Positions 6,437 through 13,700 of a stretch of 14,357 bases of DNA are shown piece by piece (positions within the stretch are counted from its first letter, which is position 1; each line of letters starts with the position of its first letter). The DNA comes from Clostridia bacterium. GTDB taxonomy: Bacteria; Bacillota; Clostridia; Christensenellales; Borkfalkiaceae. A program made the position numbers and the translations under genes. The notes under the pieces were generated by a model, which was not told the origin of the DNA, did no database searches, and worked only from the letters and a program-made list of their open reading frames with translations. The stretch is taken from contig JAFTMQ010000137.1 of NCBI GenBank assembly GCA_017452305.1, positions 1 through 14,357 of the forward strand. The letters run 5' to 3'.

Positions 6437-7111
6437 ATGGAAAAAATGGTATCCGTTTATAACGACGCCGATTATTTGGCGGTCTATAAACAAAAACGAA
6501 AGCTTTGGGCGTTTTTTTGTATCGTCACTGCACTTTATCTTATCTATTGCGGCGCATGGCTGGCATTCCACATTTCGTTGCCCTATAAAGACCCTATGCA
6601 AAAATTGGCGCAAGCAATGGTCTTTTTGGCGACGGGGGCGTATATCATTGTCATCTTCCCGTATATGGCAATCAAGTACAGCCGCGTCCGCCGTTATTAT
6701 AAGCTGATCGGTTTTCTATCCTCGGGCTTAAAGAATGAGGAAAAGAACTACTATTATTGCTTGGAAGAAAAGAGTCTGCAAAAGGACAATATCGACGTTA
6801 TCGGCTGCATTTTTGAAACTTGGAATAAGAAGAAATGCGAGTGGATGGACCGAGAGGCGTACTTCGATTTGGAAAAGCCTCTGCCCCCGTTTGAAAGCGG
6901 CGATTACGTGCAGTATATCACGCAAAGCAACTTCATCGTTCAATACCGCATTTTGCAAAAGCAAGCGCTTGAATTTGAGGAAGTAGATGAGGACGGCAAC
7001 GCGATAAACGAAGCTGAAGCAAAAAACGAGGGCGAAACGGAACAATCCGCGCCCGCAAGCGAAAGCACAAACGAAAACGCAACGGACAAAGAAACAACGC
7101 AGGAAGAGTAA
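6437..7111 (+). CDS. Hypothetical membrane protein with two helices and acidic tail
   Basis: 224 residues; I do not recognise the family. Two membrane helices are clear, about 23-45 (LWAFFCIVTALYLIYCGAW) and 59-79 (MVFLATGAYIIVIFPYMA), with a short loop between. By the positive-inside rule (KQKRK before helix 1, KYSRVRR after helix 2) both ends are cytoplasmic. Residues 98-180 look like a small folded cytoplasmic domain (NYYYCLEEKSLQKDNIDVIG, GDYVQYITQSNFIVQYRIL). From about 180 the chain becomes acidic and low in complexity (Glu, Asn, Ala, Ser, Thr) and is probably disordered. AAGGAA lies 10 bases before the ATG. It stands between degV and the ACT gene, without clear functional link to either. 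Confidence 0.75.
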   Translation: MEKMVSVYNDADYLAVYKQKRKLWAFFCIVTALYLIYCGAWLAFHISLPYKDPMQKLAQAMVFLATGAYIIVIFPYMAIKYSRVRRYYKLIGFLSSGLKNEEKNYYYCLEEKSLQKDNIDVIGCIFETWNKKKCEWMDREAYFDLEKPLPPFESGDYVQYITQSNFIVQYRILQKQALEFEEVDEDGNAINEAEAKNEGETEQSAPASESTNENATDKETTQEE

Positions 7112-7149
7112 TAGAGAAACGAGGATAGAGAAGCACATAGGAGAGTTTT

Positions 7150-7419
7150 ATGAGAGCAGTTGTAACCGTAACGGGTAAGGACCAAAAAGGTATCATCGCA
7201 AAGGTAAGCGCATTTTTGGCGGAACGCGGCGTAAATATCGAAGATATTTCCCAAACGATTTTAAGCGAATATTTCGCCATGATTATGATTGTCGATTTTT
7301 CGGACGCGACGACGGAGCTTTCCGTGCTCGCGGAAGAATGTGCGGCGCTTGGCAAGCAAATCGGTATGTCCATTTACGTGCAGCACGAAGATATCTTCAA
7401 CGCAATGCACAACGTATAA
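7150..7419 (+). CDS. UPF0237 ACT-domain protein
   Basis: 89 residues, a single ACT domain of the UPF0237 type. The signature is MRAVVTVTGKDQKGIIAKVS followed by LAERGVNIEDISQTIL and a final IYVQHEDIFNAMHNV. ACT domains bind small ligands, often amino acids, and regulate partner proteins. The family is found next to UPF0210 in many Bacillota, as here (27 bases between), which suggests it senses a ligand for or binds to UPF0210. AGGAG lies 6 bases before the ATG. Ligand is unknown. Confidence 0.93.
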   Translation: MRAVVTVTGKDQKGIIAKVSAFLAERGVNIEDISQTILSEYFAMIMIVDFSDATTELSVLAEECAALGKQIGMSIYVQHEDIFNAMHNV

Positions 7420-7446
7420 ACGCTTTCAAAACGGAGGGAAAAGGTT

Positions 7447-8802
7447 ATGTTTAGCAATAACGACGTTTTGGAAACGATTGCCATGGTGCAAGAGGAACAT
7501 TTAGATATCCGCACCATCACGATGGGGCTTTCCTTGCTTAGCTGTATCCGCGACAGCGCGGAAGAAACGGCGCGCAAGGTATATGACCTTGTTTGTACGA
7601 AAGCGGAAAATATCGTAAAAACCGCCTCGGATTTATCGCGCGAGTACGGTATTCCCATCGTCAATAAGCGCGTATCCGTCACGCCCGTGAGTATGCTCTG
7701 TGCGGCATTCCCCGAAAAAGCGCCCTTGATTGGTAAGGCGCTCGACGACGCGGCGGCAACTTTGGGTATCGACTTTTTAGGCGGCTATTCCGCGCTTGTT
7801 CACAAGGCGACGGCGGAATATGAACGCATTTTCATTCGTACCATACCCGAGGTGTTGGCGACGACCAAACGCCTTTGCGCGTCTGTAAACGTGGGCTCGA
7901 CAAAGTCGGGTATCAATATGGAAGCGGTAAAAATGATGGGCGAGGTGTTCAAGGAAGCTGCGTTTTTAACCAAGGAAGCGGACGGCATCGGCGCGGCGAA
8001 GCTCGTGGCATTTTGCAACGCGGTGGAGGATAACCCCTTTATGGCGGGCGCATTCCACGGCGTAGGCGAGGCGGACGTTGTGGTCAACGTCGGCGTTTCC
8101 GGCCCGGGCGTAGTCAAGCACGCGTTGGAGCAAATCCCCGATGCGGATTTGACGGAAGCGGCGGAAATGATCAAGCGCACAGCCTTTAAAATCACGCGCG
8201 CAGGTCAGTTGGTTGCCCGTCAAGCGGCAAAACGCTTAAACGCGCAATTCGGCATTGTCGATTTGTCCCTTGCGCCCACCCCTGCTATGGGCGATTCCGT
8301 AGCGCAAATTTTGGAAGAACTCGGCATCGAGACGGTAGGCGGACACGGCACGACGGCGGCGCTTGCGATGCTCAACGACGCGGTGAAGAAAGGGGGCGTT
8401 ATGGCGTCCTCACGCGTGGGCGGACTTTCGGGCGCGTTCATTCCCGTATCCGAGGATATCGGCATGATTCGCGCGGCAGAGGCGGGTAAAATCACCCTCG
8501 ATAAGTTGGAGGCAATGACCTGCGTTTGCAGTGTGGGCTTGGATATGATTGCCATTCCCGGCGACACGCCCGCAACGACGATTGCGGCGATGATTGCGGA
8601 CGAGGCGGCAATCGGTAGGATCAACAACAAGACGACGGCGGTGCGGATTATCCCCGCGCCGAACAAGACGGTGGGCGACAGCGTCAACTTCGGCGGCTTG
8701 TTGGGCAGAGCACCGATTATGCCCGTGCATAACTGCGATTCTTCCCGTTTAATCTTGCGCGGCGGCAATATTCCCGCACCTATTCATAGCTTTAAAAATT
8801 AG
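7447..8802 (+). CDS. UPF0210 (PFL/DUF711) family protein
   Basis: 451 residues, matching the family's near-constant length of about 450. Typical segments include the start DVLETIAMVQEEHLDIRTIT, MGLSLLSCIRDS, IPIVNKRVSVTPVS (69-82), DFLGGYSALVHK, the glycine-rich VNVGVSGPGVVKHAL and FGIVDLSLAPTPAMGDSVA. The fold is related to glycyl radical enzymes and the family is cytoplasmic, but no activity is firmly established. GGAGGG stands 8 bases before the ATG. It forms a two-gene unit with the upstream UPF0237 protein. The sequence looks intact with no missing conserved block that I can see. Confidence 0.95.
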   Translation: MFSNNDVLETIAMVQEEHLDIRTITMGLSLLSCIRDSAEETARKVYDLVCTKAENIVKTASDLSREYGIPIVNKRVSVTPVSMLCAAFPEKAPLIGKALDDAAATLGIDFLGGYSALVHKATAEYERIFIRTIPEVLATTKRLCASVNVGSTKSGINMEAVKMMGEVFKEAAFLTKEADGIGAAKLVAFCNAVEDNPFMAGAFHGVGEADVVVNVGVSGPGVVKHALEQIPDADLTEAAEMIKRTAFKITRAGQLVARQAAKRLNAQFGIVDLSLAPTPAMGDSVAQILEELGIETVGGHGTTAALAMLNDAVKKGGVMASSRVGGLSGAFIPVSEDIGMIRAAEAGKITLDKLEAMTCVCSVGLDMIAIPGDTPATTIAAMIADEAAIGRINNKTTAVRIIPAPNKTVGDSVNFGGLLGRAPIMPVHNCDSSRLILRGGNIPAPIHSFKN

Positions 8803-8957
8803 GCGTCCTCACTTTCATCTGGTTGCTTTTTTGCGTTTAGCTTGTAAAATCGCGATGAATCGCTAAGCAACCATCTTCGGTGAAAACGCCCATAGAATTA
8901 AAAATGAGCTTACCATGTGCGCGTTGAATTGAAAAATATTTAGGAGAATGATATATT
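8803..8957 (+). other. Intergenic region with imperfect inverted repeat and dispersed motif
   Basis: GGTTGC (8821-8826) pairs with GCAACC (8867-8872), and TTAGC (8837-8841) with GCTAA (8862-8866), leaving a 10-base bulge on one side; a small GCGA/TCGC hairpin is nested inside. The T-run sits in the 5' arm, not after the stem, so this is not a standard terminator. TAGAAT at 8893-8898 could be a -10 box but has no good -35 partner. The copy of the dispersed motif (8914-8930) and the pepF ribosome site follow. Confidence 0.4.
8914..8930 (+). repeat. Dispersed motif copy 3 (catgtgcgcgttgaatt)
   Basis: Lies 27 bases before the pepF start. One base differs from copy 2 in the shared part. It continues tgaattgaaaa, sharing the tgaattg word with the hairpin array at 12475-12598. 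Confidence 0.5.
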
Positions 8958-10742
8958 ATGGAAAGAAAGGACGTTCCTCAAAATTTGAAATGGAAAACCA
9001 CCGACATCTTCGAGTCCGACGAGGCTTGGGAAGCGGAATTTAAGGCAGTAGAAAGCGAATACGGCGGGTATGATTTCGACGTGTTCAAGGGCAAACTTGC
9101 CGATAAAAAGACCTTGCTTGAATACCTCGTGCTCGACGATACCCTTTCGTTGCGTATCGAAAAATTGTACTTATACGCGCATATGCGTCAAGATGAGGAC
9201 GTGCGCGTTGCAAAATATTCCTCTTGCATGGCGATGATGGGCGGCATGATTTCCAAAATCTTTGCAAGACTTTCCTTCGTAGAGCCCGAGCTTACGACGA
9301 TCGACGAGAATGTGTTGAAGCAATACATCGCGGATCCCGATTTCGCGCCTTACGAATACCGTCTGCGCCGCGTGCTTGTCAGCAAAGCGCACGTTTTAAG
9401 CGAGGCGGAAGAAAAAATCCTCACCCTCGGCGGCGACGCGTTGGGCGGATTTAGAACGATTTTCTCTATGCTCGACAACGCAAATCTCAATTTACCCAAG
9501 GCAATGTTGAACGGCGTAGAAACGCAAATGAGCCACGGCACCTACGGCTTGGTGCTTCATACGGGTACGGTGGAAGAAAGGGCGGATTGGTTTAAGAAAT
9601 ATTACGAAGCATACATCAAGCTCATCGATGCAATCACGCAAACCTATTACGGCAACGTAAAGAAAAACGTATTCTATAAGACGGTAAGAAATTATGAAAG
9701 CTGCAAAGCAAAGGCGATGGAAGGGGAGGACGTAAGCCCCGTCGTTTACGACAACCTCTTAAATGCCGTACACAACGCGCAACCTACCATGCACCGCTAT
9801 ATCCGCTTGCATAGAGATACGCTTGGGCTTCCCGAACAACATATGTACGACTTGTACGTGCCCCTCGTAGATAACGCGGAAATTAAATTGCCCTTCGACG
9901 AGGCTTACGAGCTTGTTATCGAAGGTCTTGCGCCCTTGGGGAAGGACTATCAAGCCTTGCTTCGCAAGGGTAAGGAAGAGGGTTGGATTGACGTTTGCGA
10001 AACGGAAGGCAAGCGCAGCGGCGCGTATTCCACGAGTGCTTACGGTATTCACCCCTACGTGCTTTTGAACTATCAACCCACGACCAACGATATGTTCACG
10101 ATTGCGCACGAAATGGGGCATGCTTTGCACAGCTACAAATCGAGCGAAACGCAACCCTACGCAAAGGCAAGCTATACCATTTTCCTTGCGGAAATCGCAA
10201 GTACCGTCAACGAAGTGCTCCTTTTGAAGTACCTCTACAACAAGACGGACGATAAGAATTTGAAGAAATATTTGCTCAACTACTATATCGATATGTTCCG
10301 TGCAACCTTGTTCCGTCAAACGATGTTTGCGGAATTCGAGGCTATCGCGCACGATATGGCAGAAAAGGGGCAAGCGCTCACCAAGGATAACCTTTGCGAG
10401 GTATATTATAAGCTCAACCAAGAATATTACGGCGACGGCGTTGTGCACGATAAGGAAATCGCGTATGAATGGGCGCGCATTCCCCATTTCTACAACTCCT
10501 TCTACGTTTATAAGTATGCGACGGGTATCACGTCCGCAATCTCTATCGTAAAACGTATTTTGACGGAGGGCGAAAGCGCGGTGAAGGATTACTTCACTTT
10601 CCTTTCCTCGGGCGGTTGCACAGATCCCGTTTCTATCTTGCAAAAAGCGGGCGTTGACCTTACGACTACCGCACCCTTCGAGGCGGCTATGCAAGAATTT
10701 GAAAGTACGATTGACGAGCTTGAAAAATTGCTTAAAGAATAA
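8958..10742 (+). CDS. pepF: Oligoendopeptidase F (M3B metallopeptidase)
   Basis: 594 residues, full length for PepF (about 600). A cytoplasmic zinc peptidase that cuts oligopeptides of roughly 7-20 residues. The N-terminal helical part starts LKWKTTDIFESDEAWE, the usual family opening. Zinc ligands are His384 and His388 with catalytic Glu385 in TIAHEMGHALHSY, and the third ligand Glu412 in FLAEIASTVNE. The substrate-binding end segment IPHFYNSFYVYKYATG is also intact. AGGAG lies 11 bases before the ATG. It appears transcribed with, or just before, dnaB (72 bases between stop and the dnaB ATG); no functional link to replication is implied. Confidence 0.96.
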   Translation: MERKDVPQNLKWKTTDIFESDEAWEAEFKAVESEYGGYDFDVFKGKLADKKTLLEYLVLDDTLSLRIEKLYLYAHMRQDEDVRVAKYSSCMAMMGGMISKIFARLSFVEPELTTIDENVLKQYIADPDFAPYEYRLRRVLVSKAHVLSEAEEKILTLGGDALGGFRTIFSMLDNANLNLPKAMLNGVETQMSHGTYGLVLHTGTVEERADWFKKYYEAYIKLIDAITQTYYGNVKKNVFYKTVRNYESCKAKAMEGEDVSPVVYDNLLNAVHNAQPTMHRYIRLHRDTLGLPEQHMYDLYVPLVDNAEIKLPFDEAYELVIEGLAPLGKDYQALLRKGKEEGWIDVCETEGKRSGAYSTSAYGIHPYVLLNYQPTTNDMFTIAHEMGHALHSYKSSETQPYAKASYTIFLAEIASTVNEVLLLKYLYNKTDDKNLKKYLLNYYIDMFRATLFRQTMFAEFEAIAHDMAEKGQALTKDNLCEVYYKLNQEYYGDGVVHDKEIAYEWARIPHFYNSFYVYKYATGITSAISIVKRILTEGESAVKDYFTFLSSGGCTDPVSILQKAGVDLTTTAPFEAAMQEFESTIDELEKLLKE

Positions 10743-10754
10743 AAATGAACGGGG

Positions 10755-10770
10755 CAGGTACGCGTTGAAT
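10755..10770 (+). repeat. Dispersed motif copy 4 (caggtacgcgttgaat)
   Basis: Lies 44 bases before the dnaB ATG. This copy is extended by an inverted copy, making the 11-bp leader hairpin 10759-10785. Confidence 0.55.
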
Positions 10771-10785
10771 GAATTTCAATGCGTA
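10759..10785 (+). promoter_or_regulatory. Hairpin in the dnaB leader formed from the dispersed motif
   Basis: TACGCGTTGAA (10759-10769) pairs with TTCAATGCGTA (10775-10785), one G-T pair within 11 bp, loop TGAAT. It ends 18 bases before the SD site of dnaB. No U-run follows, so it is not a terminator; it could stabilise or process the transcript or bind a protein as DNA. Confidence 0.6.
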
Positions 10786-10802
10786 TCTGTTACGGGTATT
10801 AT

Positions 10803-10807
10803 GGAGG
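10803..10807 (+). promoter_or_regulatory. Ribosome binding site deciding the dnaB start
   Basis: GGAGG stands 7 bases before the ATG at 10815. The longer in-frame start (ATG at 10779) lies upstream of this site and inside the leader hairpin, so it is unlikely to be used. Confidence 0.85.
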
Positions 10808-10814
10808 AATTACC

Positions 10815-12323
10815 ATGGCGAAAGACGTAAACACGATGCCCTATAACCGCGATGCGGAAATGGCGCTTTTGGGGTGTTTGCTTATCGACAATGAAATCAC
10901 TTCGGAGCTTGTAGAAAAGCTGACTGAGGACGATTTTTATCAAGAATCGCATAAATATATTTTGCGCGCGATGCAAAGGGTTTTCAACAGCAGAAAACCC
11001 GTTGACCTCGTCACCGTTTCCGACGAGCTTGAAAATGAAGCGACGATTGAAAAGGCGGGCGGTATCGTATATTTGACCGAGCTTGCGCAAATCGTACCTT
11101 CCGCGGCGAATTATAAGTCCTATTACGAAATCGTTACGCGCGACAGCGTCAACCGTAAGCTCATCCGCGCGTCGAGAAAAATTATCGAAACGTCCATGCA
11201 GGGCGCGGACGAAAAGACGGCGCTTGCGTTTGCGGAAAAGAGCATTTACGACATTTCCAAGCAGACGGAACGCTCCGCGCTTTTGGGTATGGCGGACGAT
11301 GATATTATCGGCGAAGTATTGCAAAAGTTCGAGCTTTTGCAATCCGACCAAAACGCGTATAAGGGCATTCCTACGGGCTTTAAGCGTCTTGATAAAATGA
11401 CCAACGGCTTGCAGGCAGGCGCGCTTATCGTGCTTGCGGCTCGTCCCGGTATGGGTAAAACCTCGCTCGCGATGAACCTTGTCGAAAACGCGTCCCTTCG
11501 CGCGGGTAAAACCTGCGCCGTATTCTCGCTCGAAATGCCCCGTCACGAAATCGTGCAAAGATTGATTTGTTCGTATGCGAACGTAAGCATGAAAAACGCG
11601 CTCTCGGGCGAGCTTTCCGCAAAAGAATGGAAAAAGCTCATGCTCGCGGGCGACCAACTTAAAAAGAGCAATATCTACATTGACGATTCCTCTCGTGTTA
11701 CGCCCGCGGAAATTCTTTCCAAGTGCCGCCGTTTAAAGACGACGGCGGGCGGCGTTGACCTCATCATGATCGACTATATCCAGCTTATGTCGAGCGGGGA
11801 TTCTTCGATGGCGGGTAGCGAAAACAGACAACAAGAAGTCGCGTCCATTACGCGTGATTTGAAGATTATGGCAAAGGAGCTTTCCGTGCCTGTCATCGCG
11901 CTTTCGCAGCTTAGACGTATTCAATCCAAAGAGCCTACCCTTTCCGACCTTCGTGAATCGGGCGCAATCGAGCAGGACGCGGACATCGTTATGTTCATTA
12001 GCCGTCCCGAAGCGATTGCTACGCGCGAGGAGCTTGATTCGGGTAAGGTGGTTAAGGGCGCGGCGGAGCTTATTCTCGCCAAGCACAGAGCGGGCGAACA
12101 AGGCCGCGTTTCCTTGAAGTTCATCGGCGAATACACGAAGTTCGTGGACGTGGACGAACAGAACCGCGACGACGAGCCGCCGCAGTACGGCACGACGCCG
12201 ATACAGTACGAGGACGACGACGTGGAATACGAAGCGCCCGACGATGATTACGGCATGCCCGAGCCGCCCCCTGCGAGAAAAGGGGAGTTGGCGAAGGCGG
12301 ACGACGAATTGCCCTTTGAGTAA
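10815..12323 (+). CDS. dnaB: Replicative DNA helicase DnaB
   Basis: 502 residues. Hexameric 5'-3' helicase of the replisome. The N-terminal DnaB domain (about 8-110) starts MPYNRDAEMALLGCLLID. The RecA-like domain carries GIPTGFKRLDKMTNGLQ (184-200), Walker A ARPGMGKT (209-216), FSLEMPRHE (237-245), Walker B DLIMIDYIQLM (315-325), SQLRR (364-368), and the SDLRESGAIEQDAD segment (377-390). The catalytic core ends near 440 (FIGEYTKF). A long acidic, proline-rich tail follows (about 445-502), ending DDELPFE, which resembles the acidic tip of SSB proteins. Start ATG 10815 chosen for its GGAGG site. Loading of this helicase probably involves the DnaD-type protein encoded earlier in the window. Confidence 0.96.
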   Translation: MAKDVNTMPYNRDAEMALLGCLLIDNEITSELVEKLTEDDFYQESHKYILRAMQRVFNSRKPVDLVTVSDELENEATIEKAGGIVYLTELAQIVPSAANYKSYYEIVTRDSVNRKLIRASRKIIETSMQGADEKTALAFAEKSIYDISKQTERSALLGMADDDIIGEVLQKFELLQSDQNAYKGIPTGFKRLDKMTNGLQAGALIVLAARPGMGKTSLAMNLVENASLRAGKTCAVFSLEMPRHEIVQRLICSYANVSMKNALSGELSAKEWKKLMLAGDQLKKSNIYIDDSSRVTPAEILSKCRRLKTTAGGVDLIMIDYIQLMSSGDSSMAGSENRQQEVASITRDLKIMAKELSVPVIALSQLRRIQSKEPTLSDLRESGAIEQDADIVMFISRPEAIATREELDSGKVVKGAAELILAKHRAGEQGRVSLKFIGEYTKFVDVDEQNRDDEPPQYGTTPIQYEDDDVEYEAPDDDYGMPEPPPARKGELAKADDELPFE

Positions 12324-12363
12324 AACGACGTATATACTTCGCAATACTTTGTCGGGTTTACGT

Positions 12364-12466
12364 TTTCCCTTGCTCGTGTACGTCTATGTACACTCCCGTC
12401 GGGAAAGCCGCACCCTTCGCATCTTGCTCGCATCTACGCCGTTTTACCGTTCTTTAACGGGCGGCG
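12364..12466. repeat. Two nested inverted repeats
   Basis: First: TTTCCC (12364-12369) with GGGAAA (12401-12406) encloses GTGTAC (12376-12381) with GTACAC (12388-12393). Second: CGCCG (12437-12441) with CGGCG (12462-12466) encloses CCGTT with AACGG around CTTT. Neither is followed by a T-run directly, so they are not obvious terminators of dnaB. They are contiguous with the hairpin array and may be the left part of the same element. Confidence 0.6.
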
Positions 12467-12474
12467 CATTGAAG

Positions 12475-12598
12475 TGAATTGAAAGGCTACACCTTTCATG
12501 AATTGACAGTAAAACTGTCGTGAATTGCGCCTTTGGCGCGTGAATTGAATTGCAAACTTTTTTGGCAATTCGTTGTGGCCATAAATTTAAAACCACAA
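12475..12598. repeat. Array of small hairpins joined by tgaatt spacers
   Basis: TGAATT occurs at 12475, 12499, 12521, 12541 and 12546 (steps 24, 22, 20, 5). Between or after these copies are perfect hairpins of different sequence: GAAAGG/CCTTTC (12481-12497), GACAGT/ACTGTC (12505-12519), GCGCC/GGCGC (12527-12539), GAATTGC/GCAATTC (12547-12571) and TTGTGG/CCACAA (12573-12598). The spacer is constant while stems change with compensating bases, so pairing rather than sequence appears to be kept. No open reading frame, target duplication or transposase accompanies it. Confidence 0.75.
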
Positions 12599-12623
12599 TT
12601 CAGCAATCAGTATTTTTTAAACT

Positions 12624-13640
12624 ATGCAAACAAAAATCACCCCCGTCACGCCCGAAAGCTTGGCGGAAGCAAAAAAAATTATATTCGACGGCGGCGTGGT
12701 GGGTATGCCGACGGAAACGGTGTACGGACTCGGCGGTAACGCCTTTGACGATGGCGCGGTAAAGCGCATTTTCGAGGTCAAGGGTAGGCCGAATGATAAT
12801 CCGCTCATCGCGCACGTGCATACCGATTATGATTTATCGAAAATCATCGATTACGATCCGCCGTACGCGCAAAAATTGCGGGAAGCGTTTTTGCCCGGAC
12901 CGTTGACGCTTGTCTATCCGTCCACGGGCAAGGTAAGTCCCTACGTTTCGTGCGGGCTGGATACCCTTGCCGTCCGTGTGCCCTCGCACGCAGGCGCGCA
13001 AGCATTCTTAAAGGAAGTGGATATTCCCATCGTCGCACCGAGCGCAAACCTTTCCAAGCACGTTAGCCCGACTTCAGCGATGCACGTTTATGAGGATTTC
13101 GAGGGGAAAATCCCGCTCATTTTGGACGGCGGCGAATGTGAGGGCGGTATTGAAAGCACCGTTTGCGACGTCACGGGGGATATACCCGTCGTGCTTCGCC
13201 CCGGTCTTATCACGCGCGAAATGATTGCCGAAGTCGTCGGCGATTGCGCGCAATACGAACCCGATTTGCATACAGGCGAAAAGGTCAAAAGCCCCGGGCT
13301 TTTATACAAGCATTATTCTCCGCGCTGTCAAACGGCTTTGTTTACGGCGACGGAAACCAACAAAGCGCAAGCGTATTGCGCCGAACAAGCCGCGCTTGGC
13401 AAAAAGGTGGCAATCCTTTGCGAGGACGGCGTAAAAGCGGCGTTTGCGGGATATGAAATTTTTAATTTAGGCAGTACGGAAAACGAGATGGCGGCAAGGC
13501 TGTACTCGCTTTTGCGGGAAGCGGAAAAGCGTTGCGACGTGTTGGTGGCAATCGAGCCAAACAAGACGGACGGGGTGATGCTCGGCGTGTTAAACCGTTT
13601 ACGCAAGGCGTGCGTTTCCATAGATATTCCACATCAATAA
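12624..13640 (+). CDS. ywlC: L-threonylcarbamoyladenylate synthase (Sua5/YwlC type)
   Basis: 338 residues: a catalytic YrdC-like domain plus the C-terminal Sua5 domain. It makes threonylcarbamoyl-AMP from threonine, bicarbonate and ATP, the first step of t6A modification of tRNAs reading ANN codons. Seen here: GGVVGMPTETVYGLGGNA (23-40), KGRPNDNPL (53-61), FLPGPLTLVYPS (89-100), LAVRVPSH, VAPSANLSKHVSPTSA (137-152), IESTVCDV and RPGLIT. The interdomain linker SPGLLYKHYSPR (223-234) is characteristic of Sua5, and the last ~100 residues form the accessory domain. The ATG at 12624 is the only start that keeps the conserved N-terminus, yet no SD sequence precedes it; the hairpin array ends about 25 bases upstream. 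The next gene is a YwlE-like phosphatase, the same order as in Bacillus. Confidence 0.95.
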   Translation: MQTKITPVTPESLAEAKKIIFDGGVVGMPTETVYGLGGNAFDDGAVKRIFEVKGRPNDNPLIAHVHTDYDLSKIIDYDPPYAQKLREAFLPGPLTLVYPSTGKVSPYVSCGLDTLAVRVPSHAGAQAFLKEVDIPIVAPSANLSKHVSPTSAMHVYEDFEGKIPLILDGGECEGGIESTVCDVTGDIPVVLRPGLITREMIAEVVGDCAQYEPDLHTGEKVKSPGLLYKHYSPRCQTALFTATETNKAQAYCAEQAALGKKVAILCEDGVKAAFAGYEIFNLGSTENEMAARLYSLLREAEKRCDVLVAIEPNKTDGVMLGVLNRLRKACVSIDIPHQ

Positions 13641-13700
13641 AGCAAAAAATTGTCCTTAAAAATGGGACAAGAAATCCAATTTGAGGGTACCAGGTACGAG

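Larger units (their letters stand above)
12324..12623. other. 300-bp gap between dnaB and the Sua5 gene, filled with hairpin-forming repeats
   Basis: No credible gene. The left half (12364-12466) contains two nested inverted repeats; the right half (12475-12598) has five small hairpins joined by tgaatt spacers. A reading frame crosses the left half from the end of dnaB but has no ribosome site and consists of repeat sequence. No clear promoter for the downstream gene was found. The two parts are listed separately. Confidence 0.75.

Noticed and set aside
9759..10694. 311-codon - strand frame opposite pepF
   Set aside because: Antisense shadow of pepF; no family resemblance or ribosome site.
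12244..12477. 77-codon + strand frame crossing the end of dnaB and the intergenic repeat
   Set aside because: No ribosome site; half overlaps dnaB out of frame and the rest is hairpin repeat sequence.
12475..12598. CRISPR array or tandem repeat
   Set aside because: The constant unit is only 6-8 bases and the intervening parts are self-complementary, unlike CRISPR repeats and spacers.
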